Assembly (NCBI GenBank): GCA_947629275.1
Contig: CANRDG010000121.1
Location: 1 to 5,730 of the forward strand
Direction of reading: 5' to 3'
DNA length: 5,730 bases
Source of the DNA: an uncultured Clostridia bacterium
Lineage (GTDB): Bacteria > Bacillota > Clostridia > Oscillospirales > Ruminococcaceae
The translations under genes were made by a program, and so were the position numbers. This document shows positions 1 to 5,341 of this stretch, piece by piece. Within the stretch, counting starts at the first letter, position 1, and each line of letters opens with the position of its first letter. The notes beneath the pieces are model-generated. The model was not told where the DNA came from and did no database searches. It saw only the letters and a program-made list of their open reading frames with translations.

Positions 1-1
1 G

Positions 2-520
2 GACGGCAAGTATTACGTTGTAAGCGAGAGCGGCAAGATACTTGAAGCAGGACTTGACAAGCCCATGAGCGGTCTGATAGTTATAGTGGGGTATGACCTT
101 AAAAACACCAAAGTCGGCGATAAGCTCGTATCAAACGATGATATGAAGCAGACTATAACCGAGACCATTTTCGACAGCATTGACCGCACCGATATGAAAG
201 AGCATATCTCGGCTATGAACATCACCGACAGAACGAATATAAAGCTCAATTATGACAGCCGCATAAATATCCTGCTGGGCAGCTCTCTTGATTTAGAGTA
301 TAAGCTGAACGCTGTAAAAGTTATAATAGATACCAAAATTTCGGATAAATTCAACGGCGTTATTTACTACCATACAGACTCGGGCGGCGTTTCGGTCATA
401 GAGTCTGATAAGCTGTCGGGCTCGCTTAAAAATGAAGCTCCTGCCGATTATACCGTGCATCAAAACGGCGAAGAAGGCGATGTTCCGCTTCAGGATAAGT
501 ACCACAGCGGTCTGAAATAA
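2..520 (+). CDS. ftsQ: Cell division protein FtsQ/DivIB, C-terminal part (5' end outside window)
   Basis: The reading frame is open from base 2 to TAA at 518-520, so about 172 C-terminal residues are visible and the start lies upstream. FtsQ/DivIB is a bitopic membrane protein of the divisome; its extracytoplasmic beta domain binds the FtsL/FtsB-type partners and links the Z-ring to septal peptidoglycan synthesis. What is seen fits that beta domain: a YYVVSESGKILE strand (the usual 'Y.V...G.IL' pattern), a following GLIVIVGYDL segment, then RINILLGSSLDLEYKL and a terminal hydrophobic strand near NGVIYYH. The N-terminal membrane helix and POTRA domain would lie off the window. The last roughly 40 residues are polar and probably disordered. 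Position directly before ftsZ is the classic division-cluster arrangement and supports the call. The family is divergent in sequence, so the assignment rests on pattern plus synteny. Confidence 0.8.
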   Translation, partial: DGKYYVVSESGKILEAGLDKPMSGLIVIVGYDLKNTKVGDKLVSNDDMKQTITETIFDSIDRTDMKEHISAMNITDRTNIKLNYDSRINILLGSSLDLEYKLNAVKVIIDTKISDKFNGVIYYHTDSGGVSVIESDKLSGSLKNEAPADYTVHQNGEEGDVPLQDKYHSGLK

Positions 521-540
521 TACGCTATTTAGACTTTTTT
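510..540 (+). terminator. AT-rich intrinsic terminator at the end of ftsQ
   Basis: GTCT-(G bulge)-AAATA at 510-519 pairs with TATTT-AGAC at 526-534 around a 6-nt loop and is followed at once by six T (535-540). The left arm overlaps the ftsQ stop codon. The stem is weak (nine pairs, mostly A-T, one bulge), so termination may be partial. It would help separate ftsQ from ftsZ transcription. Confidence 0.5.
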
Positions 541-572
541 ATAAATAAATCAAATAAATTTGTAAAAAATAC

Positions 573-601
573 TTGATATTCAGAAAAATATGTGTTATTA
601 T
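573..601 (+). promoter_or_regulatory. Sigma-A type promoter of ftsZ, extended -10
   Basis: TTGATA (573-578) and TATTAT (596-601) are separated by 17 nt. A TGT triplet directly before the -10 box (593-595) gives an extended -10 element. Transcription would begin near 608, leaving a leader of about 80 nt. The surrounding 540-660 region is very AT-rich, so other weak promoter-like hexamers exist (for example TATAAA at 599-604), but this pair has the best spacing. Confidence 0.6.
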
Positions 602-618
602 AAATATGTATATAAAAA

Positions 619-634
619 TGCGTGATGTAACGCA
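619..634 (+). other. Small hairpin in the ftsZ leader
   Basis: TGCGT (619-623) and ACGCA (630-634) form a perfect 5-bp stem with a 6-nt loop about 10 nt after the predicted transcription start of ftsZ. It is the only GC-containing structure in this AT-rich leader. It could stabilise the 5' end of the mRNA or mark a protein site; nothing in the sequence decides between these. Confidence 0.3.
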
Positions 635-686
635 AGTTCAAATTATATTATGTTGAATAAAAGAAATAAACAGGGGGAAGTCAAAA

Positions 687-1793
687 ATGAGTTGGGCAAT
701 CAATACCGAAGAAACGTTTGGAGCAAAGATCAAGGTAATAGGCGTCGGCGGCGGCGGCGGAAACGCGCTGAACTGCATAGCATCAGAGGCTGCCGAGGGT
801 TCTATAGATTACGGCAATGTTGACTACATAGCAGTCAACACCGATATTCAGGCTCTTAAAAAATCTATCGCTACCGAAAAAATACAGATAGGCACAAAGC
901 TTACGCACGGTCTGGGCGCAGGCGGAAAGCCGGAAGTTGGCGAGTCTTCCGCGCAGGAAAACAAGGAAGAAATAGCCGAGGCTCTTAAAGATGCCGATAT
1001 GGTAGTTATCACCGCAGGCATGGGCGGCGGCACAGGTACAGGAGCTGCGCCGGTTGTGGCTGAAATTTCCAGAGAGCTCGGAAAGCTGACAATTGCGGTA
1101 GTTACAAAGCCTTTCGCTTTTGAGGGCGCAAAGAAAATGGCTCAGGCTGAAAACGGTATAACAGAGCTTTTGAAAAATGTTGATTCTCTTATAGTTATAC
1201 CGAACCAGAAGCTGCTTACGGGCGACCAGAAACTGACTATGCGCCAGGCGTTCTCGCTTTCTGACGGAATACTCAAAACAGGCGTTATGTCTATAGCAGA
1301 TATAATTTTGAGAAACGGCGTTGTTAACGTTGACTTTGCCGACGTTACATCTATCCTTAAAGATGCAGGATATGCGCACATTGCTATCGGTCACGGTCAG
1401 GGCAAGGACAAGGCTCAGGAGGCTGCAAAGCAGGTTATTTCCAGTCCGCTGCTTGAAACTTCTATCAACGGCGCTAAGAGATTGCTTATCAATATCGTTA
1501 TGTCAGATGACATCATCACCGACGACGTTGACGAGCTTACGAATATAATCACAAACGCAGTTGACCCCGAAGCTACTATCATCTTCGGTACCGATTACAA
1601 GGAAGATTCTACCGACGAGATATTTGTTACCGTTATCGCGGCAGATTTCAGCAATATCCCGGGACGTGACAGCGAAGATATCGCTCCTGCGCCGGTTGCA
1701 AAGCCCGAAACTACCACTGCAAGCGCTGCTTCAAAGCCTGCCGATAACCCCAACTATTACGACGATATATTCAATATCTTCAACAAGAAATAA
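687..1793 (+). CDS. ftsZ: Cell division GTPase FtsZ
   Basis: FtsZ is the bacterial tubulin homologue that polymerises with GTP into the mid-cell ring and recruits the divisome. The 368-residue length is within the family range. Visible motifs are the N-terminal nucleotide loop IKVIGVGGGGGNALN (residues 15-29), the tubulin signature GGGTGTG (113-119), the KPFAFEG segment, and the T7 synergy loop NVDFAD (214-219), whose acidic residues D216 and D219 activate GTP hydrolysis in the next subunit. The globular core ends near residue 322. A Pro/Ala/Thr-rich linker (about 323-356) follows, then an acidic-hydrophobic tail DDIFNIFNKK (359-368) at the place of the C-terminal peptide that binds membrane anchors such as FtsA or SepF. 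ATG 687 is preceded by AGGGGG at 672-677 with 9-nt spacing. It has its own promoter at 573-601 and a terminator at 1811-1836, so it appears monocistronic, although read-through from ftsQ is possible. Confidence 0.98.
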   Translation: MSWAINTEETFGAKIKVIGVGGGGGNALNCIASEAAEGSIDYGNVDYIAVNTDIQALKKSIATEKIQIGTKLTHGLGAGGKPEVGESSAQENKEEIAEALKDADMVVITAGMGGGTGTGAAPVVAEISRELGKLTIAVVTKPFAFEGAKKMAQAENGITELLKNVDSLIVIPNQKLLTGDQKLTMRQAFSLSDGILKTGVMSIADIILRNGVVNVDFADVTSILKDAGYAHIAIGHGQGKDKAQEAAKQVISSPLLETSINGAKRLLINIVMSDDIITDDVDELTNIITNAVDPEATIIFGTDYKEDSTDEIFVTVIAADFSNIPGRDSEDIAPAPVAKPETTTASAASKPADNPNYYDDIFNIFNKK

Positions 1794-1810
1794 TTTTGGT
1801 AATATGGAAG

Positions 1811-1836
1811 CGCTCCGAGATTTTCGGGGCGTTTTT
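1811..1836 (+). terminator. Intrinsic terminator of ftsZ
   Basis: CGCTCCGA (1811-1818) pairs with TCGGGGCG (1824-1831), eight pairs with one G-T wobble, around a 5-nt loop, followed by five T (1832-1836). It lies 18 nt after the ftsZ stop codon. Confidence 0.85.
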
Positions 1837-1896
1837 GTGTTTATAAAAAGTTTAAAAATAAATTGCGAAACGGGCAAAATTTTTCTCCGCTTGCTA

Positions 1897-1925
1897 TTGC
1901 AAAACTCTTTTGGATTTGATATAAT
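1897..1925 (+). promoter_or_regulatory. Sigma-A type promoter of the leader-corA unit
   Basis: TTGCAA (1897-1902) and a perfect TATAAT (1920-1925) are separated by exactly 17 nt. Transcription would begin near 1932, giving a long leader of about 158 nt before the corA start codon, which is unusual compared with the other genes here. The ftsZ terminator ends 60 nt upstream, so this is an independent unit. Confidence 0.75.
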
Positions 1926-1931
1926 AATAGT

Positions 1932-2089
1932 GTAGCTGTGCTAAGTGCAGTAATGTTCTTTTTCAGGAGGTGCGCTATGAACCCCGACCCTTGTGGGAAA
2001 CGACCCTATATAAAATTTAATAGTTTCGCGGGGGATAAGTGCGCCGTCAGATAGCTCTTTCCGCCGCGTAGGAAAGGCGGAATTGCTTT
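1932..2089 (+). promoter_or_regulatory. Structured corA mRNA leader with competing stems (candidate Mg2+-responsive attenuator)
   Basis: Four possible stems can be read by eye. A small hairpin is formed by CTGTGC (1936-1941) and GTGCAG (1945-1950). A long-range stem pairs GGTGCGCT (1969-1976) with AGTGCGCC (2038-2045), eight pairs including two wobbles; it encloses CCCCG (1982-1986) pairing with CGGGG (2029-2033). A perfect 7-bp hairpin pairs TTCCGCC (2059-2065) with GGCGGAA (2076-2082), placing the only Shine-Dalgarno-like bases for corA (AGGAAAGG, 2070-2077, and GGCGG, 2076-2080) in its loop and stem. A competing pairing joins CGCGGGGGA (2027-2035) to TCCGCCGCG (2060-2068), eight pairs with one G-G mismatch, and excludes the sequestering hairpin. 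No T-run follows the hairpin, so control would be at translation initiation rather than intrinsic termination. It does not match the M-box or other riboswitch consensus sequences I can recall. Stems are seen directly; the switching role is inferred. Confidence 0.5.
1977..2054 (+). CDS. 25-codon leader peptide upstream of corA (MgtL-like MNPDP start)
   Basis: A short ORF from ATG 1977 to TAG 2052-2054 encodes 25 residues beginning MNPDPCGKRP and ending DKCAVR. Its Shine-Dalgarno AGGAGG (1965-1970) with 6-nt spacing is as good as or better than those of the large genes nearby, and much better than that of corA. The product has no membrane segment and no recognisable domain; it is too short to be an enzyme. 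The Asn-Pro-Asp-Pro start followed by a basic stretch (K8, R9) resembles Salmonella MgtL, which starts MEPDPTPLPRRR and lies in the leader of the Mg2+ transporter gene mgtA; there, alternating acidic and proline residues destabilise the translating ribosome when Mg2+ is low. By analogy this peptide would act in cis through its own translation. It ends 35 nt before the corA start, in another frame, 4 nt before the hairpin over the corA ribosome binding site. Confidence 0.6.
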   Translation: MNPDPCGKRPYIKFNSFAGDKCAVR

Positions 2090-3010
2090 ATGATCAAATA
2101 CCTGAAGACCGCAGGCAGCAAGCTGGAAATGCTGGATAAAGCCGCTGAGGGCTGCTGGATATCGGTTACGCAGCCTGACAACGAGGAGATAGAGTTTCTG
2201 ATAAACGACCTGGGGCTGGACGCAGGCTTTGTGCGTTCATCGCTCGACGAGGAGGAAAGCTCTCACGTTGAGATAGAGGACGAGCAGACGCTCATCATCG
2301 TCGATACGCCTGTTGCAGATGCGCAGAGATCAGATACCACGCTGTTTTATACAATGCCTGTCGGCATGATAATCACCGAGAAGAACATAATAACGATATC
2401 CTCGCGTGAGAACAGTATACTCTCCGAGATAGAGAACGGCGCGATAAGAAATATGCAGACAAACATGAAAACACGCTTCGTGCTGCAATGTCTGCTTAAG
2501 ATCACAGCGAAGTTCCTGTTTAACTTAAAGCAGATAGAAAAAATATCGCTAGGACTGGAAAAACAACTGCAAGGCTCACCCAAAAATGAGGAGCTCGTGC
2601 AGCTGCTGGGACTGGAAAAATCGCTCGTTTACTTCTCAACGTCACTGAAAGCCAACGACGTTACCCTTGAAAAAATAAACAGGGGCAGAGTTATAAAGCT
2701 CTATGAGGAAGATCAAGACCTTTTGGACGACGTGCTTATCGAAGTCAAGCAGGCAATTGAGATGACGAGCATATACGACAGCATACTACACGGTATGGTG
2801 GACGCGTTCGCATCGGTCATTTCAAATAATGTTAACACGGTGATGTGGCGGTTGACTGTAATTACCATAATTTTGGCGATACCGACGATAGTTTTCAGCT
2901 TTTACGGAATGAATACCGAACTGCCGCTGGCGTATACGTGGTTCGCAACTCTTGCGGCGGTGGTGCTGACGGCTATTGTTTCAATAGTATTGCTAAAAAA
3001 GAAAAAGTGA
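2090..3010 (+). CDS. corA: CorA-family divalent cation (Mg2+) transporter
   Basis: CorA proteins form homopentameric channels in the cytoplasmic membrane that let Mg2+ (in some members Co2+, Ni2+ or Zn2+) into the cell. The 306-residue protein has the family layout: an N-terminal cytoplasmic alpha/beta domain (about 1-130), a long helical stalk (about 135-250), TM1 (254-272), the selectivity-filter signature Y-GMN (Y272, G273-N275), a short ELPLAYTW periplasmic loop, TM2 (282-302) and a basic KKKK end. Length is typical. The start at 2090 is the only one possible upstream of residue 14, since an in-frame TAG lies at 2069-2071. Its Shine-Dalgarno is weak, distant and inside a hairpin, which fits translational control by the leader. 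Synteny says nothing about ion choice, but the MgtL-like leader peptide argues for Mg2+. No clear terminator follows the gene. Confidence 0.92.
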   Translation: MIKYLKTAGSKLEMLDKAAEGCWISVTQPDNEEIEFLINDLGLDAGFVRSSLDEEESSHVEIEDEQTLIIVDTPVADAQRSDTTLFYTMPVGMIITEKNIITISSRENSILSEIENGAIRNMQTNMKTRFVLQCLLKITAKFLFNLKQIEKISLGLEKQLQGSPKNEELVQLLGLEKSLVYFSTSLKANDVTLEKINRGRVIKLYEEDQDLLDDVLIEVKQAIEMTSIYDSILHGMVDAFASVISNNVNTVMWRLTVITIILAIPTIVFSFYGMNTELPLAYTWFATLAAVVLTAIVSIVLLKKKK

Positions 3011-3055
3011 ATTTGTTCAAATTATATAAAAAATGTGGCAGGGTATGAAAAGCAC

Positions 3056-3084
3056 TTGAAAAAAGCCACGAAATATTGTATAAT
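3056..3084 (+). promoter_or_regulatory. Sigma-A type promoter of the DivIVA-like gene
   Basis: TTGAAA (3056-3061) and a perfect TATAAT (3079-3084) are separated by 17 nt. Transcription would begin near 3091, giving a leader of about 77 nt that is almost pure A/T apart from a weak GAGAGG/CTTCTC stem. Confidence 0.75.
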
Positions 3085-3167
3085 AAATTATTACGAGAGG
3101 TATACTTTAAGCTTCTCATTATAATAAATGTAATAATATTTAAATATTTACAGGAGGTAGTGTCAAA

Positions 3168-4619
3168 ATGGCAGGTAACGGTTATTTGCGTACCGTAAAC
3201 TTTGGTGGATTTGATAAGAAAGACGTTTTAGCATACGTTGACGAACTCAACACCAAAATTTACAATCTTGAAACGCAGTTGGGAGAGAAAACGGACGCTC
3301 TCGCAGCTTATGAGGCGAGCGGCGGAGCTTCTTCCGAGAACTTTGAGGGTAAGGAAGCACTTGAAAAGAAGCTTGAAGAAAGTCAGAAAAAGGTTGAAGA
3401 AAGCCATGCCAAGGTCTCAGAACTTATGGCATCTACGGACAGCCTGAAACTCCAGCTGACAACGGCTGAGAGCGACAGCGCCGAAAAAGACGCTCAGATA
3501 GAGCAGCTGAAAAATGAGATAGAAGAACTTAAGCAGAAAGTGTCCGATGCAGAGGCAAGCGCTGCGGCAGGCGGCGGTGCTGCATTTGATATGAGCGGAC
3601 TGTTTATGGAAGCGCAGAAGTCTGCAAACGCTGTTGTAGCGCAGGCTAAGGAAGCCGCAAAGAAAATGGAGCAGGACGCAAAAGATCTCCAGGATCAGAT
3701 ACTGGAAGATGCCAACACACAGGCGGCTAAGATAGTAAGCGATGCAAACGAAGAAGCTAAGACTACTACCGAAAACGCTAAGGCTCAGGCAGATGCTATG
3801 ATAAAGAACGCTCAGGAGCAGGAGGGTCTTATACTCTCGAAGTCTCAGGGTCTGAGAGATACGGCAAGAGACGAGTTTACCGACATTGACATAAACGTTC
3901 AGAAGATAGCAGGTCTGCTCAATGAGCTTCTCACAAGCAGCATTGAAAAGACAGATAACCTTAAAAAGCTTACGGCAGAGGGTCTTAAGCTTGTAAATGG
4001 TGGCTCAAATTTTAACTATGTACTGAAAGGAAGTGATGCAGCGAAAAACAGTCAGAAAAACGATATTAAAGGTAATGACAGTAAAGTAAACGCCCCTTTG
4101 CAAAATGAGGCAAAGCAACAGTCTGATGCGGAGAAAAAGGCAAAAGATGAGCTTGACGAGCTTACAAGGCAGGCTTTGGCGGCAGTACAGTCGCAGATAA
4201 ACGAGCTCGACGTTAAGCCGGCGGAAAACAAACCGCAGAATAATTCTTTTGCTACTTCTCTTAAATTCAGCGGACCTGCGCCGGATTCGGTGAAGAAAAA
4301 TGCACCGAAGGCGGAAGCGCCCAAGGCAGAAGAAACCAAGGTCGAAGAAGCCAAGGACGAAAAGCCTACGTTCCATATGGCAGGCAACAAGCCTAAGCAG
4401 CCTGTCGCGGAGGAAAAGCAGCCCGAACAGGCGCCTAAGCATAACGTCACGGGTCTGTCGATGTCAAAAGGCGGTCCTAAGTCTGCAAACCCAGTTAATT
4501 CAAGGGATCAGGACATGATGGCTGCTCTTGCACGCGGCATAGCTAACGAAAACGATGATGAGGCTCTCTCGGACGAGGATATACTCAAATCGTGGAGTGG
4601 CAAAAAGGGCAATAAATAA
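3168..4619 (+). CDS. DivIVA-like coiled-coil protein with long disordered tail
   Basis: DivIVA-family proteins bind curved membrane at cell poles and septa and act as scaffolds for division, growth or chromosome anchoring. Here the first 30 residues (LRTVNFGGFDKKDVLAYVDELN, roughly residues 7-28, with key F-GGFDK-DV-Y-DE) follow the DivIVA pattern of an F-x-GY/F-D-x-x-x-V loop followed by a helix. Next come a heptad-rich coiled coil (about 30-130), an Ala/Gly linker with GGG at 135-137, a second long helical region (about 142-276) with Ala-rich repeats resembling DivIVA C-terminal coils and ATP synthase b-subunit helices, and a low-complexity Lys/Glu/Pro/Ala/Gln tail (280-483) ending in an acidic segment with SDEDILKSW. 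At 483 residues it is about three times longer than B. subtilis DivIVA. There is no signal peptide or membrane helix, so it is cytoplasmic. ATG 3168 has AGGAGGT (3152-3158) at 9-nt spacing. Proximity to ftsQ-ftsZ supports a division role, but any coiled-coil scaffold would look similar. Confidence 0.65.
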   Translation: MAGNGYLRTVNFGGFDKKDVLAYVDELNTKIYNLETQLGEKTDALAAYEASGGASSENFEGKEALEKKLEESQKKVEESHAKVSELMASTDSLKLQLTTAESDSAEKDAQIEQLKNEIEELKQKVSDAEASAAAGGGAAFDMSGLFMEAQKSANAVVAQAKEAAKKMEQDAKDLQDQILEDANTQAAKIVSDANEEAKTTTENAKAQADAMIKNAQEQEGLILSKSQGLRDTARDEFTDIDINVQKIAGLLNELLTSSIEKTDNLKKLTAEGLKLVNGGSNFNYVLKGSDAAKNSQKNDIKGNDSKVNAPLQNEAKQQSDAEKKAKDELDELTRQALAAVQSQINELDVKPAENKPQNNSFATSLKFSGPAPDSVKKNAPKAEAPKAEETKVEEAKDEKPTFHMAGNKPKQPVAEEKQPEQAPKHNVTGLSMSKGGPKSANPVNSRDQDMMAALARGIANENDDEALSDEDILKSWSGKKGNK

Positions 4620-4626
4620 AATACGC

Positions 4627-4664
4627 GCAGGATAGATCCCGCAGAAAGGTTCTATCCTGCTTTT
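4627..4664 (+). terminator. Strong hairpin terminator between the DivIVA-like gene and the fumarase gene
   Basis: GCAGGATAGA (4627-4636) and TCTATCCTGC (4651-4660) form a perfect 10-bp stem with a 14-nt loop, followed by TTTT (4661-4664). The T-run is short, so termination may be incomplete; this matters because the next gene has no evident promoter of its own and its Shine-Dalgarno starts only 6 nt later. Confidence 0.75.
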
Positions 4665-4683
4665 GTATAAAGGAGAAAGAGAT

Positions 4684-5241
4684 GTGGAAAACGTCACGGA
4701 GATAAACGCGCAAAAGCTTAAAGAAGCCGCAAAAACTCTGAAAGCAGGGGACAAGGTGCTGCTTTCAGGGATAGTGTATACCTCAAGAGATGCGGCGCAC
4801 AAGCGCATTATGAAAATGATAGAAAACGGCGAAAAGCTGCCATATGATATTAAAGATGCGGTAATTTATTACGCAGGTCCTACCCCCGCGCCCGAAGGCA
4901 AGCCTATAGGCTCTTGCGGTCCGACAACATCGGGCAGAATGGATAAGTATGCGCCGAAGCTTTTGGATATGGGACTTGGCGGAATGATAGGCAAGGGCGA
5001 GCGTTCAAAAGAGGTAATGGACGCTATTAAGCGCAACGGATCTGTTTATCTTTGTGCCGTTGGCGGCGCAGGAGCGCTTGCAGGCAGGTGCATAACCGAG
5101 TGCGAGGTAATAGCCTTTGAGGATCTCGGCTGCGAATCGGTGAAAAGACTGCGTTTTGAAAAGTTTCCGCTGGTGGTGGCGTGTGACAGCTTCGGCGGCG
5201 ACATATTTTCAAGCGGCAGAGAAAAGTACAGGCAAGCGTAA
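4684..5241 (+). CDS. fumB: Fumarate hydratase class I, beta subunit (Fe-S hydro-lyase C-terminal domain)
   Basis: Two-subunit class I fumarases interconvert fumarate and malate with an oxygen-sensitive [4Fe-4S] cluster held by the alpha subunit; the beta subunit supplies substrate-binding residues. This 185-residue protein covers the full beta domain: AGDKVLLSG, the conserved TSRDAAHKR (residues 33-41), the AVIYYAGPTPAPEGKPIGSCGP stretch leading to GPTTSGRMD (79-87), the MIGKGERS segment (K104-S108), and a C-terminal E-F-P-LV-DS-G end. Length is typical. GTG 4684 is chosen because AGGAG (4671-4675) stands 8 nt before it; the nearby ATG at 4682 is in another frame, and an in-frame TTG at 4663 would lie upstream of that ribosome binding site. 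The alpha subunit gene, usually immediately upstream, is absent here. L-tartrate dehydratase beta subunits (TtdB) are close relatives and cannot be excluded. The gene symbol varies between genomes. Confidence 0.88.
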   Translation: MENVTEINAQKLKEAAKTLKAGDKVLLSGIVYTSRDAAHKRIMKMIENGEKLPYDIKDAVIYYAGPTPAPEGKPIGSCGPTTSGRMDKYAPKLLDMGLGGMIGKGERSKEVMDAIKRNGSVYLCAVGGAGALAGRCITECEVIAFEDLGCESVKRLRFEKFPLVVACDSFGGDIFSSGREKYRQA

Positions 5242-5251
5242 CTCATTTGGT

Positions 5252-5274
5252 ATTTGGCATTTCGCCGAATTTGT
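5252..5274 (+). terminator. Weak hairpin after the fumarase beta gene
   Basis: ATTTGGC (5252-5258) pairs with GCCGAAT (5264-5270), seven pairs with one wobble, around a 5-nt loop, followed by TTTGT. It sits 11 nt after the stop codon. The stem is short and the T-run poor, so termination here would be inefficient. Confidence 0.35.
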
Positions 5275-5276
5275 AC

Positions 5277-5306
5277 TTGACAAATGCATTACTTTTGTGC
5301 TATTAT
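5277..5306 (+). promoter_or_regulatory. Sigma-A type promoter of the sigma factor gene, extended -10
   Basis: A perfect TTGACA (5277-5282) is followed 18 nt later by TATTAT (5301-5306), with TGC (5298-5300) making an extended -10. An alternating TA run continues to 5314, so the exact -10 could be shifted downstream. The -35 box begins 3 nt after the weak hairpin of the preceding gene. Leader length would be about 30 nt. The strength of the promoter suggests the gene is made under vegetative sigma-A control. Confidence 0.75.
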
Positions 5307-5341
5307 ATATATATAGCGTTCCTTGCAGTGGGAGGAATATC

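Noticed and set aside
783..1394. Long minus-strand open frame of 203 codons inside ftsZ
   Set aside because: It is antisense to the GTPase core of ftsZ, shows no family motif, has Cys/Arg-rich antisense composition, and lacks a ribosome binding site.
1561..1935. Plus-strand frame of 124 codons crossing the ftsZ end, terminator and next promoter
   Set aside because: It overlaps ftsZ in another frame, runs through a terminator, and has no ribosome binding site or recognisable domain.
1932..2089. Known Mg2+ riboswitch (M-box), Mn2+ (yybP-ykoY) or NiCo riboswitch before corA
   Set aside because: The conserved core sequences I remember for these classes are not visible, and the region is only about 158 nt with a well-placed ORF inside. 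A covariance-model scan (Infernal against Rfam) would settle it.
3034..3070. GTGGC (3035-3039) and GCCAC (3065-3069) as a corA terminator
   Set aside because: The loop is about 25 nt, no T-run follows, and the right arm lies inside the spacer of the next promoter. Probably chance.
4005..4450. Two overlapping minus-strand frames opposite the tail of the DivIVA-like gene
   Set aside because: They mirror the Lys/Glu/Ala-rich low-complexity coding of the plus strand, giving Leu/Phe/Arg- or Ser/Ala-rich shadows without motifs.
4663..4683. Upstream TTG start for the fumarase beta gene
   Set aside because: It would begin within the terminator T-run and before the AGGAG site that is correctly spaced for GTG 4684; the extra residues match nothing in the family.
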